Of a stretch of DNA of 64,000 nt, positions 1-9,287 are shown piece after piece (the stretch's first letter is position 1; every line of letters starts with the position of its first letter). Made by a program: the position numbers and the translations under genes. The DNA comes from Bacteroidales bacterium (lineage in GTDB: Bacteria; Bacteroidota; Bacteroidia; Bacteroidales; FEN-979), in the NCBI GenBank assembly GCA_028706295.1, contig JAQWBQ010000006.1, positions 1-64,000 on the forward strand. The letters are read 5' to 3'. The notes under the pieces are model-generated. The model was given only the letters and a program-made list of their open reading frames with translations, searched no databases and had not been told where the DNA came from.

Positions 1-25
1 AAGTATCAACCAAAAAAATCACAAT

Positions 26-1039
26 ATGAAAAAACTGCTACTCTTTTTTGTGCTGTTAATGCCCGCGGGCTATCTCTATTCCCAGAACTGCTCCGACATC
101 TTTATTTCGGAGTATGTTGAAGGATGGAATAATAATAAATCGTTGGAACTCTACAATCCGACTAATACTGCAATCACTCTTGATAACTTATACCGGTTAA
201 TACGGTGGTCTAACGGGGCAACTAATTCAGATCAGGATATGCAATATGTCTTACCATTAGTCGGCGCCATTGATCCTTTTAAAGTGATGGTTATCATTCA
301 GGATACGGTACCTGAAGGTCAGGATACCATGGTGTGGCCCGCTTTGAGACAAAAAGCTACCTGGCTTGCCCCATTTGCGTACAATACAACTCCGCCTACT
401 CAGGGAGGAAATGTAGTATTCTGGAATGGCGATGATGCCATTTCTGTTCAAAAGAAGGTTAACGGAACCTGGACAGATATTGATATCTTCGGAGAAATAG
501 GTGTTAAACCCAAGGCCGGCGGTACAGGTAGTTTAGGAGCCTGGACGGATACAAAACCCTATTGGACGGGAGTGGGAAAGTATCTGACATTAAATAAAAC
601 GCTGGTCCGCAAACCTTCCGTTAAACATGGAGTGGATCGTCAAACCATGATTCATTACGGCGACAGCACAACCGGTGGTGATGCAAATAGTTTTAATGCT
701 ATGCTTGAATACGACTCTTTGCCGGCGAACACCTTCGATAGCCTTGGTCAACACCGGTGTGACTGCAAAACTTCACAATCAATACCGGAACATCAGAATT
801 CAAGTTCTATTCTCATTCAACCGAACCCGGTTGTTAATAATCATTTTATTGTTTTATCAGCAATTCCTTTGAACTCCGTTGAGGTTCTGTCAGTTGTCGG
901 GCAATCCGTTGTAAATTTTAAACTCTCTTCTCAAAGAGAGGTAAAAGTTCAACTCAACAACCTGCCCCGGGGAATTTATTTTGTAAAAACGATTAATACC
1001 GAGAACCAAATTGCAATCAAAAAAATCATATTGCAATAA
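26..1039 (+). CDS. Lamin-tail-like surface protein with T9SS sorting domain
   Basis: A 337-residue exported protein. Residues 1-20 form a signal peptide ending YSQ. The mature part opens with DIFISEYVEG followed by SLELYNPT, the usual opening of bacterial lamin-tail (LTD) domains, which are often found on secreted nucleases and cell-surface proteins. Residues from about 263 (IQPNPVVNN) to the end (GIYFVK, then IAIKKIILQ) match a type A T9SS C-terminal sorting domain, so it should be exported across the outer membrane and anchored or released. No catalytic domain is visible in between. It lies upstream of a TonB-dependent receptor and a secreted PLD-fold protein on the same strand, but a hairpin follows it, so it may be a separate transcript. 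The LTD call is by motif only. Confidence 0.8.
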   Translation: MKKLLLFFVLLMPAGYLYSQNCSDIFISEYVEGWNNNKSLELYNPTNTAITLDNLYRLIRWSNGATNSDQDMQYVLPLVGAIDPFKVMVIIQDTVPEGQDTMVWPALRQKATWLAPFAYNTTPPTQGGNVVFWNGDDAISVQKKVNGTWTDIDIFGEIGVKPKAGGTGSLGAWTDTKPYWTGVGKYLTLNKTLVRKPSVKHGVDRQTMIHYGDSTTGGDANSFNAMLEYDSLPANTFDSLGQHRCDCKTSQSIPEHQNSSSILIQPNPVVNNHFIVLSAIPLNSVEVLSVVGQSVVNFKLSSQREVKVQLNNLPRGIYFVKTINTENQIAIKKIILQ

Positions 1040-1065
1040 TAAATTCCTTTTTAATCTTTAACTAT

Positions 1066-1098
1066 CATAGGGGCGGCTGATTATAGTATGCCCCTATG
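1066..1098. terminator. Hairpin between the T9SS protein and the TonB receptor
   Basis: A perfect 9-bp inverted repeat, CATAGGGGC (1066-1074) and GCCCCTATG (1090-1098), lies 27 bases after the stop of the first gene. There is no strong T-run after it, so it may be a weak terminator or an mRNA-stability hairpin. It covers the upstream ATG at 1088, which argues for the downstream ATG at 1127 as the real start of the receptor gene. Confidence 0.45.
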
Positions 1099-1126
1099 TT
1101 GTGTCAAAAAACAAATAATTCCATCA

Positions 1127-4021
1127 ATGACAAATAGATTTACTGTCGTAATACTGGCCATGTTATTTCCGGTATTCATTTATGCGCAGAAAACCATGAT
1201 CAGAGGCGTCGTCACCGATGCCAATACAGGGGAAACACTTATCGGAGCCACAGTTCTGTACGGTGAGAACAAAGGGATGGTAACCGATATGGATGGCCGA
1301 TACTATCTGAAAGTTGAACCGGGAACCTATCGTATTAAAGTTTCATACGTTGGTTATATTCCACAGGAAGTTGACATAAATGTAGGGAAGAGTGAGATCA
1401 CATATGATTTCGCATTAAAAACCCCAACTTTAAGCGAAGTCGAAGTTATCGGGGATATTGCTAAAACACGGGAAACACCCATTGCTTTTTCAACGGTTCA
1501 ACCCATTAAACTTCAGGAAGAACTTGCAGCAAGGGACATACCCTTAATCCTGAATAAAACACCTGGTGTATATGCTACCCAGCAAGGAGGCGGGGACGGA
1601 GATGCCCGTATCAACATCAGGGGATTTAGTCAGCGAAATCTTGCTGTAATGATAGATGGAATTCCAGTAAATGACATGGAAAACGGATGGGTCTACTGGT
1701 CGAACTGGTTTGGGCTTGATGCGGTGACCCGGAGCATTCAGGTGCAACGGGGACTCGGAGCCTCGAAACTGGCATTGCCATCAGTCGGCGGAACCATGAA
1801 CATTATCACCAAAGGAATCGATGCAAAGTTCGGAGCAATGCTCAAGCAGGATGTAGGCAGCGACGGCTATCTTCGCACCTCATTGGGAGTGACCACAGGC
1901 CAACTGAAATATGGTTGGGGAATTACCATTGCGGCCTCATACAAACAGGGGAACGGCTGGGTTGATAACACCTGGACCAAAGGGTGGTTCGGTTACATCA
2001 GGATTGATAAAAAATTAGGCAAACATACCCTGACTTTTTCGGCCATGGGCGCCCCGCAACAACATGCACAGCGGTCTTACCAAAAATCAATCGCAACGTT
2101 TGATAAAAACTATGCGGGAAAACTGGGAATAGATACCTCGAAAACAGGCCCCTCCTGGGGAATCCGATATAATCCAAATTGGGGCTATCTCAACCGCTGG
2201 ACAGGAGCCTCCGATAATCCAATTTATCAGGAAAATCCTGAAAATCTCTCATCTTCAATGAATTTTTATTTTAAGCCGCAGCTCAGCTTAAGAGATTTCT
2301 GGCGGATCAGCGATAAATTTTATCTTTCCAATATCATATATGCTTCTTTCGGACAGGGAGGAGGAACTGGCACTGCAAGAACGGATAAATTTGGCACCCC
2401 TGGAAGCTCAACATTTTTTACTGACCCCAGCAATGGACAAGTCAACTTTCAGGTAGAATATGATAATAACCGGAATCGTTTCGGACTGAATCCGGATAAT
2501 ATCGCTCTTGCCATTTTACGAAGCAGTAATAACAATCATTACTGGTACGGATTATTATCAACCTTTAATTGGGAAATCAACGAGAACCTGACTTTTTCAG
2601 GCGGAATTGATTTAAGAACATACAAAGGAGAGCATTACCGTACCGTCTATGATTTACTGGGCGGAAATTATTTTCTTGATAATTCAAATAAAAACAGGTA
2701 TAAAAAGCAGCATCTTGACGAGGGTGATAAAATCATTTATAACAATGATGCACTTGTTCGATGGGGTGGACTTTTCGGCCAGATAGAATTTAAAAAGGAA
2801 AAATGGTCTGCATTTTTAAACCTGACAGCAGCTTTGACAGGGTATCAGCGTATCGACTATTTTCTGAAAAAGGATCTTGTTATTGATGGAACTACCTATT
2901 CGGAAGCCATTGGGTACGGAGATGTCTTTTTTTCCAACGGATCGCAAAACCTCACGTATCACTCGGATTCCATCGGAGAGTCCTATTATACATCACATGA
3001 TACAACCTATTTGATTAGTCATTCAGGAGCCGATACATCGTATATAACTAATGCAACTCCTTATGACATAAACTCTTCAGAAGCACGATTCACACGAACA
3101 AAATGGAAATGGTTGCCCGGGTTCACAGTTAAAGGTGGTGCAAATTATAATTTGAACGAAAGAAACAATCTCTATTTAAACCTGGGTTATTTGTCTAAAG
3201 CCCCGCGTTTTGCTAATGTTTTTGATAATCAGAATAAAATGTTTCGCGAAATTAAAAATGAGATCATTGAAGCTTTTGAAATCGGATACCATTATAATTC
3301 CAAGACTATTGCTATCAATGTTAATGGATATCTGACTTATTGGCAAAACCGGCCTTTGGACCAGGTGTCAAAGGTTACAATCGATGAGGAACAATATTCT
3401 TATAATATTAATGGGATTGATGCTTTTCATAAAGGAATTGAAATTGAATTCGGATGGAAGCCGATTCCCTCGCTCCAATGGGATCAGGTATTTGCATTTG
3501 GGGATTGGCGTTGGGTTTCTGGCGATTCTGTCTACATTTATGATGATAACAATAAGTTACTTGCAACAAGATATTTCGATGCGCGTGGCGTCCATGTTGG
3601 AGATGCCGCCCAAATTCAGTTGATGGAAAGTATCAGATGGGAGATCATAAAGTATTTATATGTTTCGGGTAGTTTCACCCTGTTTGCAAAAAATTATTCC
3701 GAATTTGACCCCATTTCTCTCGGTCCAGATCCGGATGATCCATCGTATCAATATTTGGATGAAAATGGTAACCCTCGTGATTCGTGGAAATTGCCAGTTT
3801 ATTTCCTCGTTGATTTGAATGCCGGTTATCGGTTTACATTTAAAAACTTTAAACTTGATCTTCGTGCAACTGTGCTGAATCTACTCGACCGAAAATATAT
3901 TTCTGATGCCCAGAATAACGATTCCTATTCTACCTCAACCAGAAATTTCGATGCAGCATCTGCCGGGGTTTTCTTCGGCACCGGAAGAACCTTTAACGCG
4001 TCGATTGCGCTCAGTTTTTAA
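1127..4021 (+). CDS. TonB-dependent outer-membrane receptor
   Basis: An outer-membrane receptor of about 964 residues from the chosen ATG. An upstream ATG at 1088 is in frame, but the signal peptide (MTNRFTVVILAMLFPVFIYAQ) begins at 1127 and the hairpin at 1066-1098 overlaps the earlier start. After the signal comes a carboxypeptidase-regulatory-like domain (MIRGVVTDANTGETLIGATV), then the plug (DARINIRGFSQRNLAVMIDGIPVNDMENG), then a beta-barrel ending in a hydrophobic strand with terminal F (NASIALSF). This is the SusC/FecA-like architecture of Bacteroidota. No SusD partner is adjacent, so a glycan-uptake role is not supported. Its neighbours, a lamin-tail protein and a secreted PLD-fold protein, hint at uptake linked to nucleic acids or phosphate, but this is inference. 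Confidence 0.92.
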   Translation: MTNRFTVVILAMLFPVFIYAQKTMIRGVVTDANTGETLIGATVLYGENKGMVTDMDGRYYLKVEPGTYRIKVSYVGYIPQEVDINVGKSEITYDFALKTPTLSEVEVIGDIAKTRETPIAFSTVQPIKLQEELAARDIPLILNKTPGVYATQQGGGDGDARINIRGFSQRNLAVMIDGIPVNDMENGWVYWSNWFGLDAVTRSIQVQRGLGASKLALPSVGGTMNIITKGIDAKFGAMLKQDVGSDGYLRTSLGVTTGQLKYGWGITIAASYKQGNGWVDNTWTKGWFGYIRIDKKLGKHTLTFSAMGAPQQHAQRSYQKSIATFDKNYAGKLGIDTSKTGPSWGIRYNPNWGYLNRWTGASDNPIYQENPENLSSSMNFYFKPQLSLRDFWRISDKFYLSNIIYASFGQGGGTGTARTDKFGTPGSSTFFTDPSNGQVNFQVEYDNNRNRFGLNPDNIALAILRSSNNNHYWYGLLSTFNWEINENLTFSGGIDLRTYKGEHYRTVYDLLGGNYFLDNSNKNRYKKQHLDEGDKIIYNNDALVRWGGLFGQIEFKKEKWSAFLNLTAALTGYQRIDYFLKKDLVIDGTTYSEAIGYGDVFFSNGSQNLTYHSDSIGESYYTSHDTTYLISHSGADTSYITNATPYDINSSEARFTRTKWKWLPGFTVKGGANYNLNERNNLYLNLGYLSKAPRFANVFDNQNKMFREIKNEIIEAFEIGYHYNSKTIAINVNGYLTYWQNRPLDQVSKVTIDEEQYSYNINGIDAFHKGIEIEFGWKPIPSLQWDQVFAFGDWRWVSGDSVYIYDDNNKLLATRYFDARGVHVGDAAQIQLMESIRWEIIKYLYVSGSFTLFAKNYSEFDPISLGPDPDDPSYQYLDENGNPRDSWKLPVYFLVDLNAGYRFTFKNFKLDLRATVLNLLDRKYISDAQNNDSYSTSTRNFDAASAGVFFGTGRTFNASIALSF

Positions 4022-4073
4022 GTAAAACAGTATTAATAACAAAGTACCCTTTAAATCAGAAAATATCCGACTC

Positions 4074-6518
4074 ATGAAAAAAATTCTCTTTTTGTTTTTT
4101 GTCCTGATTCTCACCGGGAATCACCTTTATTCGCAAATGACCATTGCCGAAGCGAGAGCCTTACCCGAAGGTTCTACCGTGACCATCCGCGGCGTGGTGA
4201 CCAACGGTTCCGAGCTTGGAATCATCCGCTATTTCCAGGATGCCACTGCCGGGATTGCGGCCTATGGGTCTAAAGTGAATGGCATCGAACGCGGCGACTC
4301 CGTCGTGGTGGTGGGTGTCACGAAAAACTACAACTACCTTCTCGAAATTGACCCGGTCACCTCCATAACGGCAATTGCGCCCCGCCCGTTACCGACGCCC
4401 AAAACCATTACGCCCGGACAGATGAGTGAACAATATGAGGGACAACTCGTTACTATGGTCGACGTTACCTTTTCCAATGCCGGCGGAGTCTTTGCAGGGA
4501 ATACCAACTATAATGTAACCGGAAGCGGCCAGAGCTGCCAGGTGCGTGTGAATACCAACTCCAATCTTGTCGGCCAGATCATCCCGGCCAGCCCGGTGAC
4601 TCTGATCGGACTCTGCTCCCAGTTTTCCTACACAAGTCCCACGGGTGGATACCAGCTGCTGCTGCGCGATCGGAACGATGTTATCAGCGAAAGCGCCATT
4701 GCCTTTACCACACCACTTAAAATCAGCAATATCACTGCCTCATGGTTCACCTTATCATGGAATACCAACATCGACGGTACAACGGAGCTTTTTTACGGGA
4801 GAACTCCCTCACTCGAATCAGGCCACCTGAGTGTAATAGGAACGGGTTCGGCCCACACGATAAACCTTTCAGGACTTAATCCCTCCGATCTGATCTATGT
4901 TCAGGCTTTCTCCGTCGCCGGCCAGGATACAGGTTGGTCGGGACTGAAGACTTTCATTACCCAGTCGGTGTCGTCGGGAAGTATCAAAGCCTATTTTACC
5001 CGGCCGGTCGATACTACGGTTGCCACCGGCGAAAAAGCCATCCGGATTTACCGTGCCGTCGATGATACCTGTATCGCTTACATTAACCGTGCAAAACAGT
5101 CTATCGACGTGGCAATCTATAATTTTAATGTTGAAGGACTTTCCAGTATTGCCGGCGCTTTAAATGCTGCCTACAACCGGGGGATTGTGGTTAGGATCGT
5201 GACCGACGAGGGGACTAATAATTCAGCAATTCGTGAACTTGCCGAGGGTATCGGAGTAATTGAGCGACCTGTAACCGTGGGGATCATGCACGACAAATTT
5301 ATGGTCATCGATGCCAATTCTACCAATCCGAACGATCCCATCGTATGGACCGGATCCTGCAACTGGACGGATCAGAATGTCAATACCGATGCCAACAATG
5401 TTCTTTTCATCCAGGATGCCAGTCTTGCCAAGGTTTACACCCTTGAATTCAACGAAATGTTTGGATCGACCACTGCCAATCCCGATATTGCAAATGCAAA
5501 GTTCGGTCCTTCCAAAACCGATAATACCCCGCACGACCTGGTTATCGGAGGGAAAAATGTTGAAGTCTATTTTAGTCCCAGTGACGGCGTTAATCAACAA
5601 ATTGTCAACCATATCGCAACTGCGAACAGCGATCTCGAAATCGGCACCATGCTCATCACCCGGAAAGTCATCAGCGATGCCATTATTGCCCGTAAGAACG
5701 CGGGAGTTAATGCGAAAATGATTATCAGCAACCGTTCAACTTCCGATGCCACGGTGGTTACAGATCTGGGAAATGCACTTGGAACCAGTTTCAAGGAGTA
5801 TCATGAACAGGGACTGCTGCACAGTAAAGCCATGATCGTTGACCAGTCGGATCCGTTGTCAGATCCCTTCGTCTGGACGGGATCGCACAACTGGAGCGAT
5901 GCCGCCAATGTGAGCAACGATGAAAATTCCATCGTCATCTACGACGCCGGATTGTGTAACCTGTTTTACCAGGAGTTCAAGGAGCGTTTCGATCTGGCCA
6001 TCCCCATCAGCGATCATCCGGTGCTTGACCTGGGTCCCGACCAGACCGTCTTTGGCGGTGACACCGTGACCCTGGATGCCGGGCAGTTCTCCACCTATGT
6101 TTGGTCAACCGGCGCACTTACACAAATAATCACGGTGGATTCGGCAGGTGTCGGTTACGGCACCAAAAAAATATATTGCCGCGTCACCGATGCTTATGGT
6201 GTTCAATCCGATACCGTCAGGATTACCTTTAAACCACACGATGGAATTTTAGAACAACCGGGTACGTTATCGGCGCTGTCGCTTTACCCGAATCCGGCCG
6301 ACGGACCATTTACCATCGCCTATAACTCGAAGGGTTCGCAAACTGCGCAAATTGAAATCATCGGGGTAGACGGCAGGTCAATCTGGAGCGCCAATGTAAC
6401 GTCGCAACCCGGGAAAAATCTTGTTACGGTCACGCCAAAACCGCTTGCCGATGGTATTTATTTCGTGCGGTTGCGGTGCGATGACAGTGTTCTGGGAGCC
6501 CGACTGGTCATAAGATAA
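4074..6518 (+). CDS. Secreted OB-fold / FN3 / tandem phospholipase-D-fold protein, T9SS cargo
   Basis: An 814-residue secreted protein. After a signal peptide (to about residue 21) comes an OB-fold-like region (VTIRGVVTNG, YFQDATAGIAAYG, RGDSVVVVGV) of the YhcR type found in extracellular nucleases, then an FN3-like domain (about 210-295), then two phospholipase-D folds. Both HKD motifs are intact: HDKFMVID and HSKAMIVD, each followed by a WTGS.NW segment. A PKD-like stretch (LGPDQTVFGGDTVTLDAG) and a T9SS type A sorting domain (LSLYPNPADGPF to the C-terminus) complete it. Two HKD motifs in one chain form a single PLD active site, so nuclease or phosphodiesterase activity on an extracellular substrate is likely; nuclease is favoured by the OB fold. 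It starts 52 bases after the receptor gene. Confidence 0.85.
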   Translation: MKKILFLFFVLILTGNHLYSQMTIAEARALPEGSTVTIRGVVTNGSELGIIRYFQDATAGIAAYGSKVNGIERGDSVVVVGVTKNYNYLLEIDPVTSITAIAPRPLPTPKTITPGQMSEQYEGQLVTMVDVTFSNAGGVFAGNTNYNVTGSGQSCQVRVNTNSNLVGQIIPASPVTLIGLCSQFSYTSPTGGYQLLLRDRNDVISESAIAFTTPLKISNITASWFTLSWNTNIDGTTELFYGRTPSLESGHLSVIGTGSAHTINLSGLNPSDLIYVQAFSVAGQDTGWSGLKTFITQSVSSGSIKAYFTRPVDTTVATGEKAIRIYRAVDDTCIAYINRAKQSIDVAIYNFNVEGLSSIAGALNAAYNRGIVVRIVTDEGTNNSAIRELAEGIGVIERPVTVGIMHDKFMVIDANSTNPNDPIVWTGSCNWTDQNVNTDANNVLFIQDASLAKVYTLEFNEMFGSTTANPDIANAKFGPSKTDNTPHDLVIGGKNVEVYFSPSDGVNQQIVNHIATANSDLEIGTMLITRKVISDAIIARKNAGVNAKMIISNRSTSDATVVTDLGNALGTSFKEYHEQGLLHSKAMIVDQSDPLSDPFVWTGSHNWSDAANVSNDENSIVIYDAGLCNLFYQEFKERFDLAIPISDHPVLDLGPDQTVFGGDTVTLDAGQFSTYVWSTGALTQIITVDSAGVGYGTKKIYCRVTDAYGVQSDTVRITFKPHDGILEQPGTLSALSLYPNPADGPFTIAYNSKGSQTAQIEIIGVDGRSIWSANVTSQPGKNLVTVTPKPLADGIYFVRLRCDDSVLGARLVIR

Positions 6519-6594
6519 AACACGAAAGCGCCGGTAATACAATACCCTGAGGCAATTTTCGTTTATTGAATAGAAACATTTAAAATAATTGATT

Positions 6595-7344
6595 GTGTCT
6601 GATTGCCTGGTAATCATTCCAACCTTCAACGAAAAAGATAATATCGAGCGAATCATCCGTAAGGTATTTTCCTTATCCCGGAGCATGGATGTGCTGATTG
6701 TCGAGGATAATTCGCCCGACGGAACGGCGGCCATCGTGAAATCGCTGATGGCTGAATTTCCCGACCGGCTTTTTATTGAGGAAAGAAAAGGGAAGTTAGG
6801 ACTTGGCACCGCTTACATTCATGGATTCCGTTGGGCTTTGGAACGGCACTACGATTACATTTTTGAAATGGATGCCGATTTTTCTCATAACCCCGATGAC
6901 CTGCTCCGTTTGTACGATGCCGCCAGGAATCAGGGGGGCGATCTGGTAATCGGGTCCCGTTATATTACCGGGGTCAACGTGGTTAACTGGCCGATGGGAA
7001 GGGTTCTGATGTCTTATTTTGCCTCTACCTACGTCAGGTTTGTTACCCGGATGCATGTCATGGATACAACCGCCGGATTTAAATGTTATACGCGAAAAGT
7101 TCTTGAAACAATTGATCTGGATAAAGTCCGTTTCACCGGTTATGCATTTCAGATCGAGATGAAATACACCGCCTGGAAGCTGGGTTTCCGTATTCTGGAA
7201 GTGCCCATCATCTTTACCGATCGCACACAGGGAGAATCGAAAATGAGCAAAGGGATATTTAAAGAAGCAGTATTGGGTGTGATCAGCCTCAGGTGGAGAA
7301 GTCTCATGGGGAAGATAAAACCCCGGAATGTAAGGTCATCCTGA
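6595..7344 (+). CDS. Polyprenol monophosphomannose synthase-like glycosyltransferase (GT2)
   Basis: A family 2 glycosyltransferase of about 249 residues that transfers a sugar from a nucleotide donor to polyprenyl phosphate, at the inner face of the cytoplasmic membrane. Motifs: VIIPTFNEKDNIERII at the N-terminus, the DXD-type MDADFSHNPDD, and DTTAGFKCY, all typical of dolichol-phosphate-mannose synthase homologues. It lacks the C-terminal membrane helices of longer members. The start is unusual: there is no ATG before the conserved N-terminus, so GTG at 6595 (or TTG at 6589) must be used. Dihydroorotase follows 26 bases downstream and may be co-transcribed. Confidence 0.88.
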   Translation: MSDCLVIIPTFNEKDNIERIIRKVFSLSRSMDVLIVEDNSPDGTAAIVKSLMAEFPDRLFIEERKGKLGLGTAYIHGFRWALERHYDYIFEMDADFSHNPDDLLRLYDAARNQGGDLVIGSRYITGVNVVNWPMGRVLMSYFASTYVRFVTRMHVMDTTAGFKCYTRKVLETIDLDKVRFTGYAFQIEMKYTAWKLGFRILEVPIIFTDRTQGESKMSKGIFKEAVLGVISLRWRSLMGKIKPRNVRSS

Positions 7345-7370
7345 ATATTTGCCCTAAACATTGTTATCGC

Positions 7371-8726
7371 ATGCCGGAGGGTTATTTTATACATAACGCG
7401 CTGATTGTTAATGAAGGAAAACGGTTTCCAGGATCTGTTCTGATTCAGGATGGACGGTTTCAGGAGATCTTTGCAGGATTGCCGCCCACGGATTTCGTCC
7501 TGCCGCCCGGCGTTATATCTGTTGATGCACACAACCGCTATCTGTTTCCGGGGGTGATCGATGCCCATGTGCATTTTCGGGAGCCCGGACTGACCCATAA
7601 GGCCGACATCAATACCGAAAGCCGCGCCGCTGTTGCAGGAGGAGTCACCTCTTATTTTGAGATGCCGAATACCGTTCCGAATGCCACCACCCTCGATATC
7701 CTGGAAGAAAAATTCGAGATTGCCCGAAACAAGTCACTGGCCAATTTCTCATTTTTCTTGGGCGCAACCAACGATAATATCGCGGAAATAGAAAAGGCCG
7801 ACCCGGCCCGGATCTGCGGTTTAAAGGTATTTATGGGCGCCTCAACGGGAAATATGCTGGTTGATGATGTGCAGGCCCTCGAACAGATATTTTCAAGGTC
7901 GCCCCTGATCATCGCCGTGCACACCGAAGAAGAATCCATCATCAGGCATAATCTGGAAAATTACCTTGGAAAGTTTGGAGCGCAGATTCCGGTTTCGGCA
8001 CATCCCCTGATCCGCAGCGAAGAGGCCTGCTTTACTTCATCGGGAAAGGCAGTAGAACTTGCCCGTAAATTTAATGCCCGGCTTCATCTGACACATGTTT
8101 CAACAGCACGGGAGCTGGATTTACTCCGTAACGACATACCTTTGAAGGATAAGAAGATCACCGGAGAGGTTACTGTTCATCATTTGTGGTTCGACGACCG
8201 GGATTATTCCGACCTCGGCTCCCGGATCAAATGGAACCCGGCTATTAAAACCGCTCACGACCGGGAAGCGCTGTTACAGGGAGTGTTGGACGACCGGCTG
8301 GATCTGATCGCCACCGATCATGCCCCGCACCTTCACCATGAGAAAGAACATCCATATACATCTTGTCCTTCGGGGGGGCCAATGATCCAGCATGCCCTGG
8401 TGGCCATGCTCGGATTTCAACAACTGGGAAAGATTTCCGTTGAGAAGATCATTGAAAAAATGTGCCACGCACCTGCTGTACGTTACCGTATACAAAATCG
8501 CGGATTCATACGACAGGGCTACTTTGCCGATTGTATTTTGGTCGACCCGGATGATCCCTGGACGGTTTCGAAGGATAATATTCTGTACAAATGCGGGTGG
8601 TCGCCCATGGAGGGAGTTACCTTCAAATCGCGGGTTACCCACACATGGGTAAATGGAGGACTGGTATTTAACGAAGGTAAATTCAATGAAAACATGAAAG
8701 GTTTTCGGTTGACCTTCGATTATTGA
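7371..8726 (+). CDS. pyrC: Dihydroorotase
   Basis: Catalyses the reversible cyclisation of N-carbamoyl-aspartate to dihydroorotate, the third step of pyrimidine synthesis. Metal-site motifs are complete: DAHVHFREPGLTHK, the carboxylated lysine in GLKVFMGAST, histidines in AVHTEEE and LTHVST, and the catalytic aspartate in ATDHAPH. The length (about 451 residues) fits the class I amidohydrolase type. The frame is open from 7293, overlapping the glycosyltransferase, but ATG 7371 avoids the overlap and begins just before the first beta-strand (IHNALIVNEGKRF). The name pyrC is used in the functional sense. Confidence 0.93.
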   Translation: MPEGYFIHNALIVNEGKRFPGSVLIQDGRFQEIFAGLPPTDFVLPPGVISVDAHNRYLFPGVIDAHVHFREPGLTHKADINTESRAAVAGGVTSYFEMPNTVPNATTLDILEEKFEIARNKSLANFSFFLGATNDNIAEIEKADPARICGLKVFMGASTGNMLVDDVQALEQIFSRSPLIIAVHTEEESIIRHNLENYLGKFGAQIPVSAHPLIRSEEACFTSSGKAVELARKFNARLHLTHVSTARELDLLRNDIPLKDKKITGEVTVHHLWFDDRDYSDLGSRIKWNPAIKTAHDREALLQGVLDDRLDLIATDHAPHLHHEKEHPYTSCPSGGPMIQHALVAMLGFQQLGKISVEKIIEKMCHAPAVRYRIQNRGFIRQGYFADCILVDPDDPWTVSKDNILYKCGWSPMEGVTFKSRVTHTWVNGGLVFNEGKFNENMKGFRLTFDY

Positions 8727-8815
8727 TATTCTGAATCGGAACAGGCTTAAGAATAAAGAAGGGCTGTTTTTTTTAGTAAAACTGCATTTAAAACTATAAC
8801 AATTAACGATTTAAA

Positions 8816-9259
8816 ATGAAACAAAGACTACTTTTTTTTGTCGCATTAGCATTAGTTCTGGCATCCTGCCGGTTCGAACATAAAGTGGTGGAGGAGACAT
8901 ACGCTGACGGTTCTCCCAAAAGGGTATGCATATACAAAGGGAGGGGAGAAGGTCGTGAACTGATCAAGGAGACAACCTATTATCCCAACAAACAGCCACA
9001 AATGGAGGGTACCTATGTCAATGAAAAGCGAAACGGAAAATGGACCTATTGGTACGAAAACGGAAAAGTTTGGAGCGAAGGGATGTTTTTGAATGGCAAA
9101 TCGGATGGGAAACGAGTGACCTATTTTGAGAACGGTAAAATCAGATATGAAGGATTTTATAAAGAAGACAACCGGGTTGGTAAATGGCGCTTTTTTGACG
9201 ATAAAGGTCGTTTATTGCAGGAAGTCGATTACTCAGCCCCACCAAAAGAAACCCGGTAA
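8816..9259 (+). CDS. Lipoprotein with MORN-variant repeats (YwqK-like)
   Basis: A 147-residue lipoprotein with a clear lipobox (VLASC, Cys at about residue 18). The rest is a run of repeats of the form G.Y.N.KRNGKWTYWYENGK and G.FLNGKSDGKRVTYFENGKI, the MORN-repeat variant found in proteins often labelled 'YwqK family antitoxin'. No toxin gene is nearby, so the toxin-antitoxin label should not be taken literally. It is likely attached to the outer or inner membrane and may bind protein or lipid. It is convergent with the EEP-family gene on the opposite strand. Confidence 0.82.
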   Translation: MKQRLLFFVALALVLASCRFEHKVVEETYADGSPKRVCIYKGRGEGRELIKETTYYPNKQPQMEGTYVNEKRNGKWTYWYENGKVWSEGMFLNGKSDGKRVTYFENGKIRYEGFYKEDNRVGKWRFFDDKGRLLQEVDYSAPPKETR

Positions 9260-9287
9260 ACCTGATGCTTGTCCACGAGTCCGCTGG

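Noticed and set aside
8816-9259. Toxin-antitoxin pair suggested by the YwqK-like family label
   Set aside because: The protein is a MORN-repeat lipoprotein and no toxin-like gene is adjacent.
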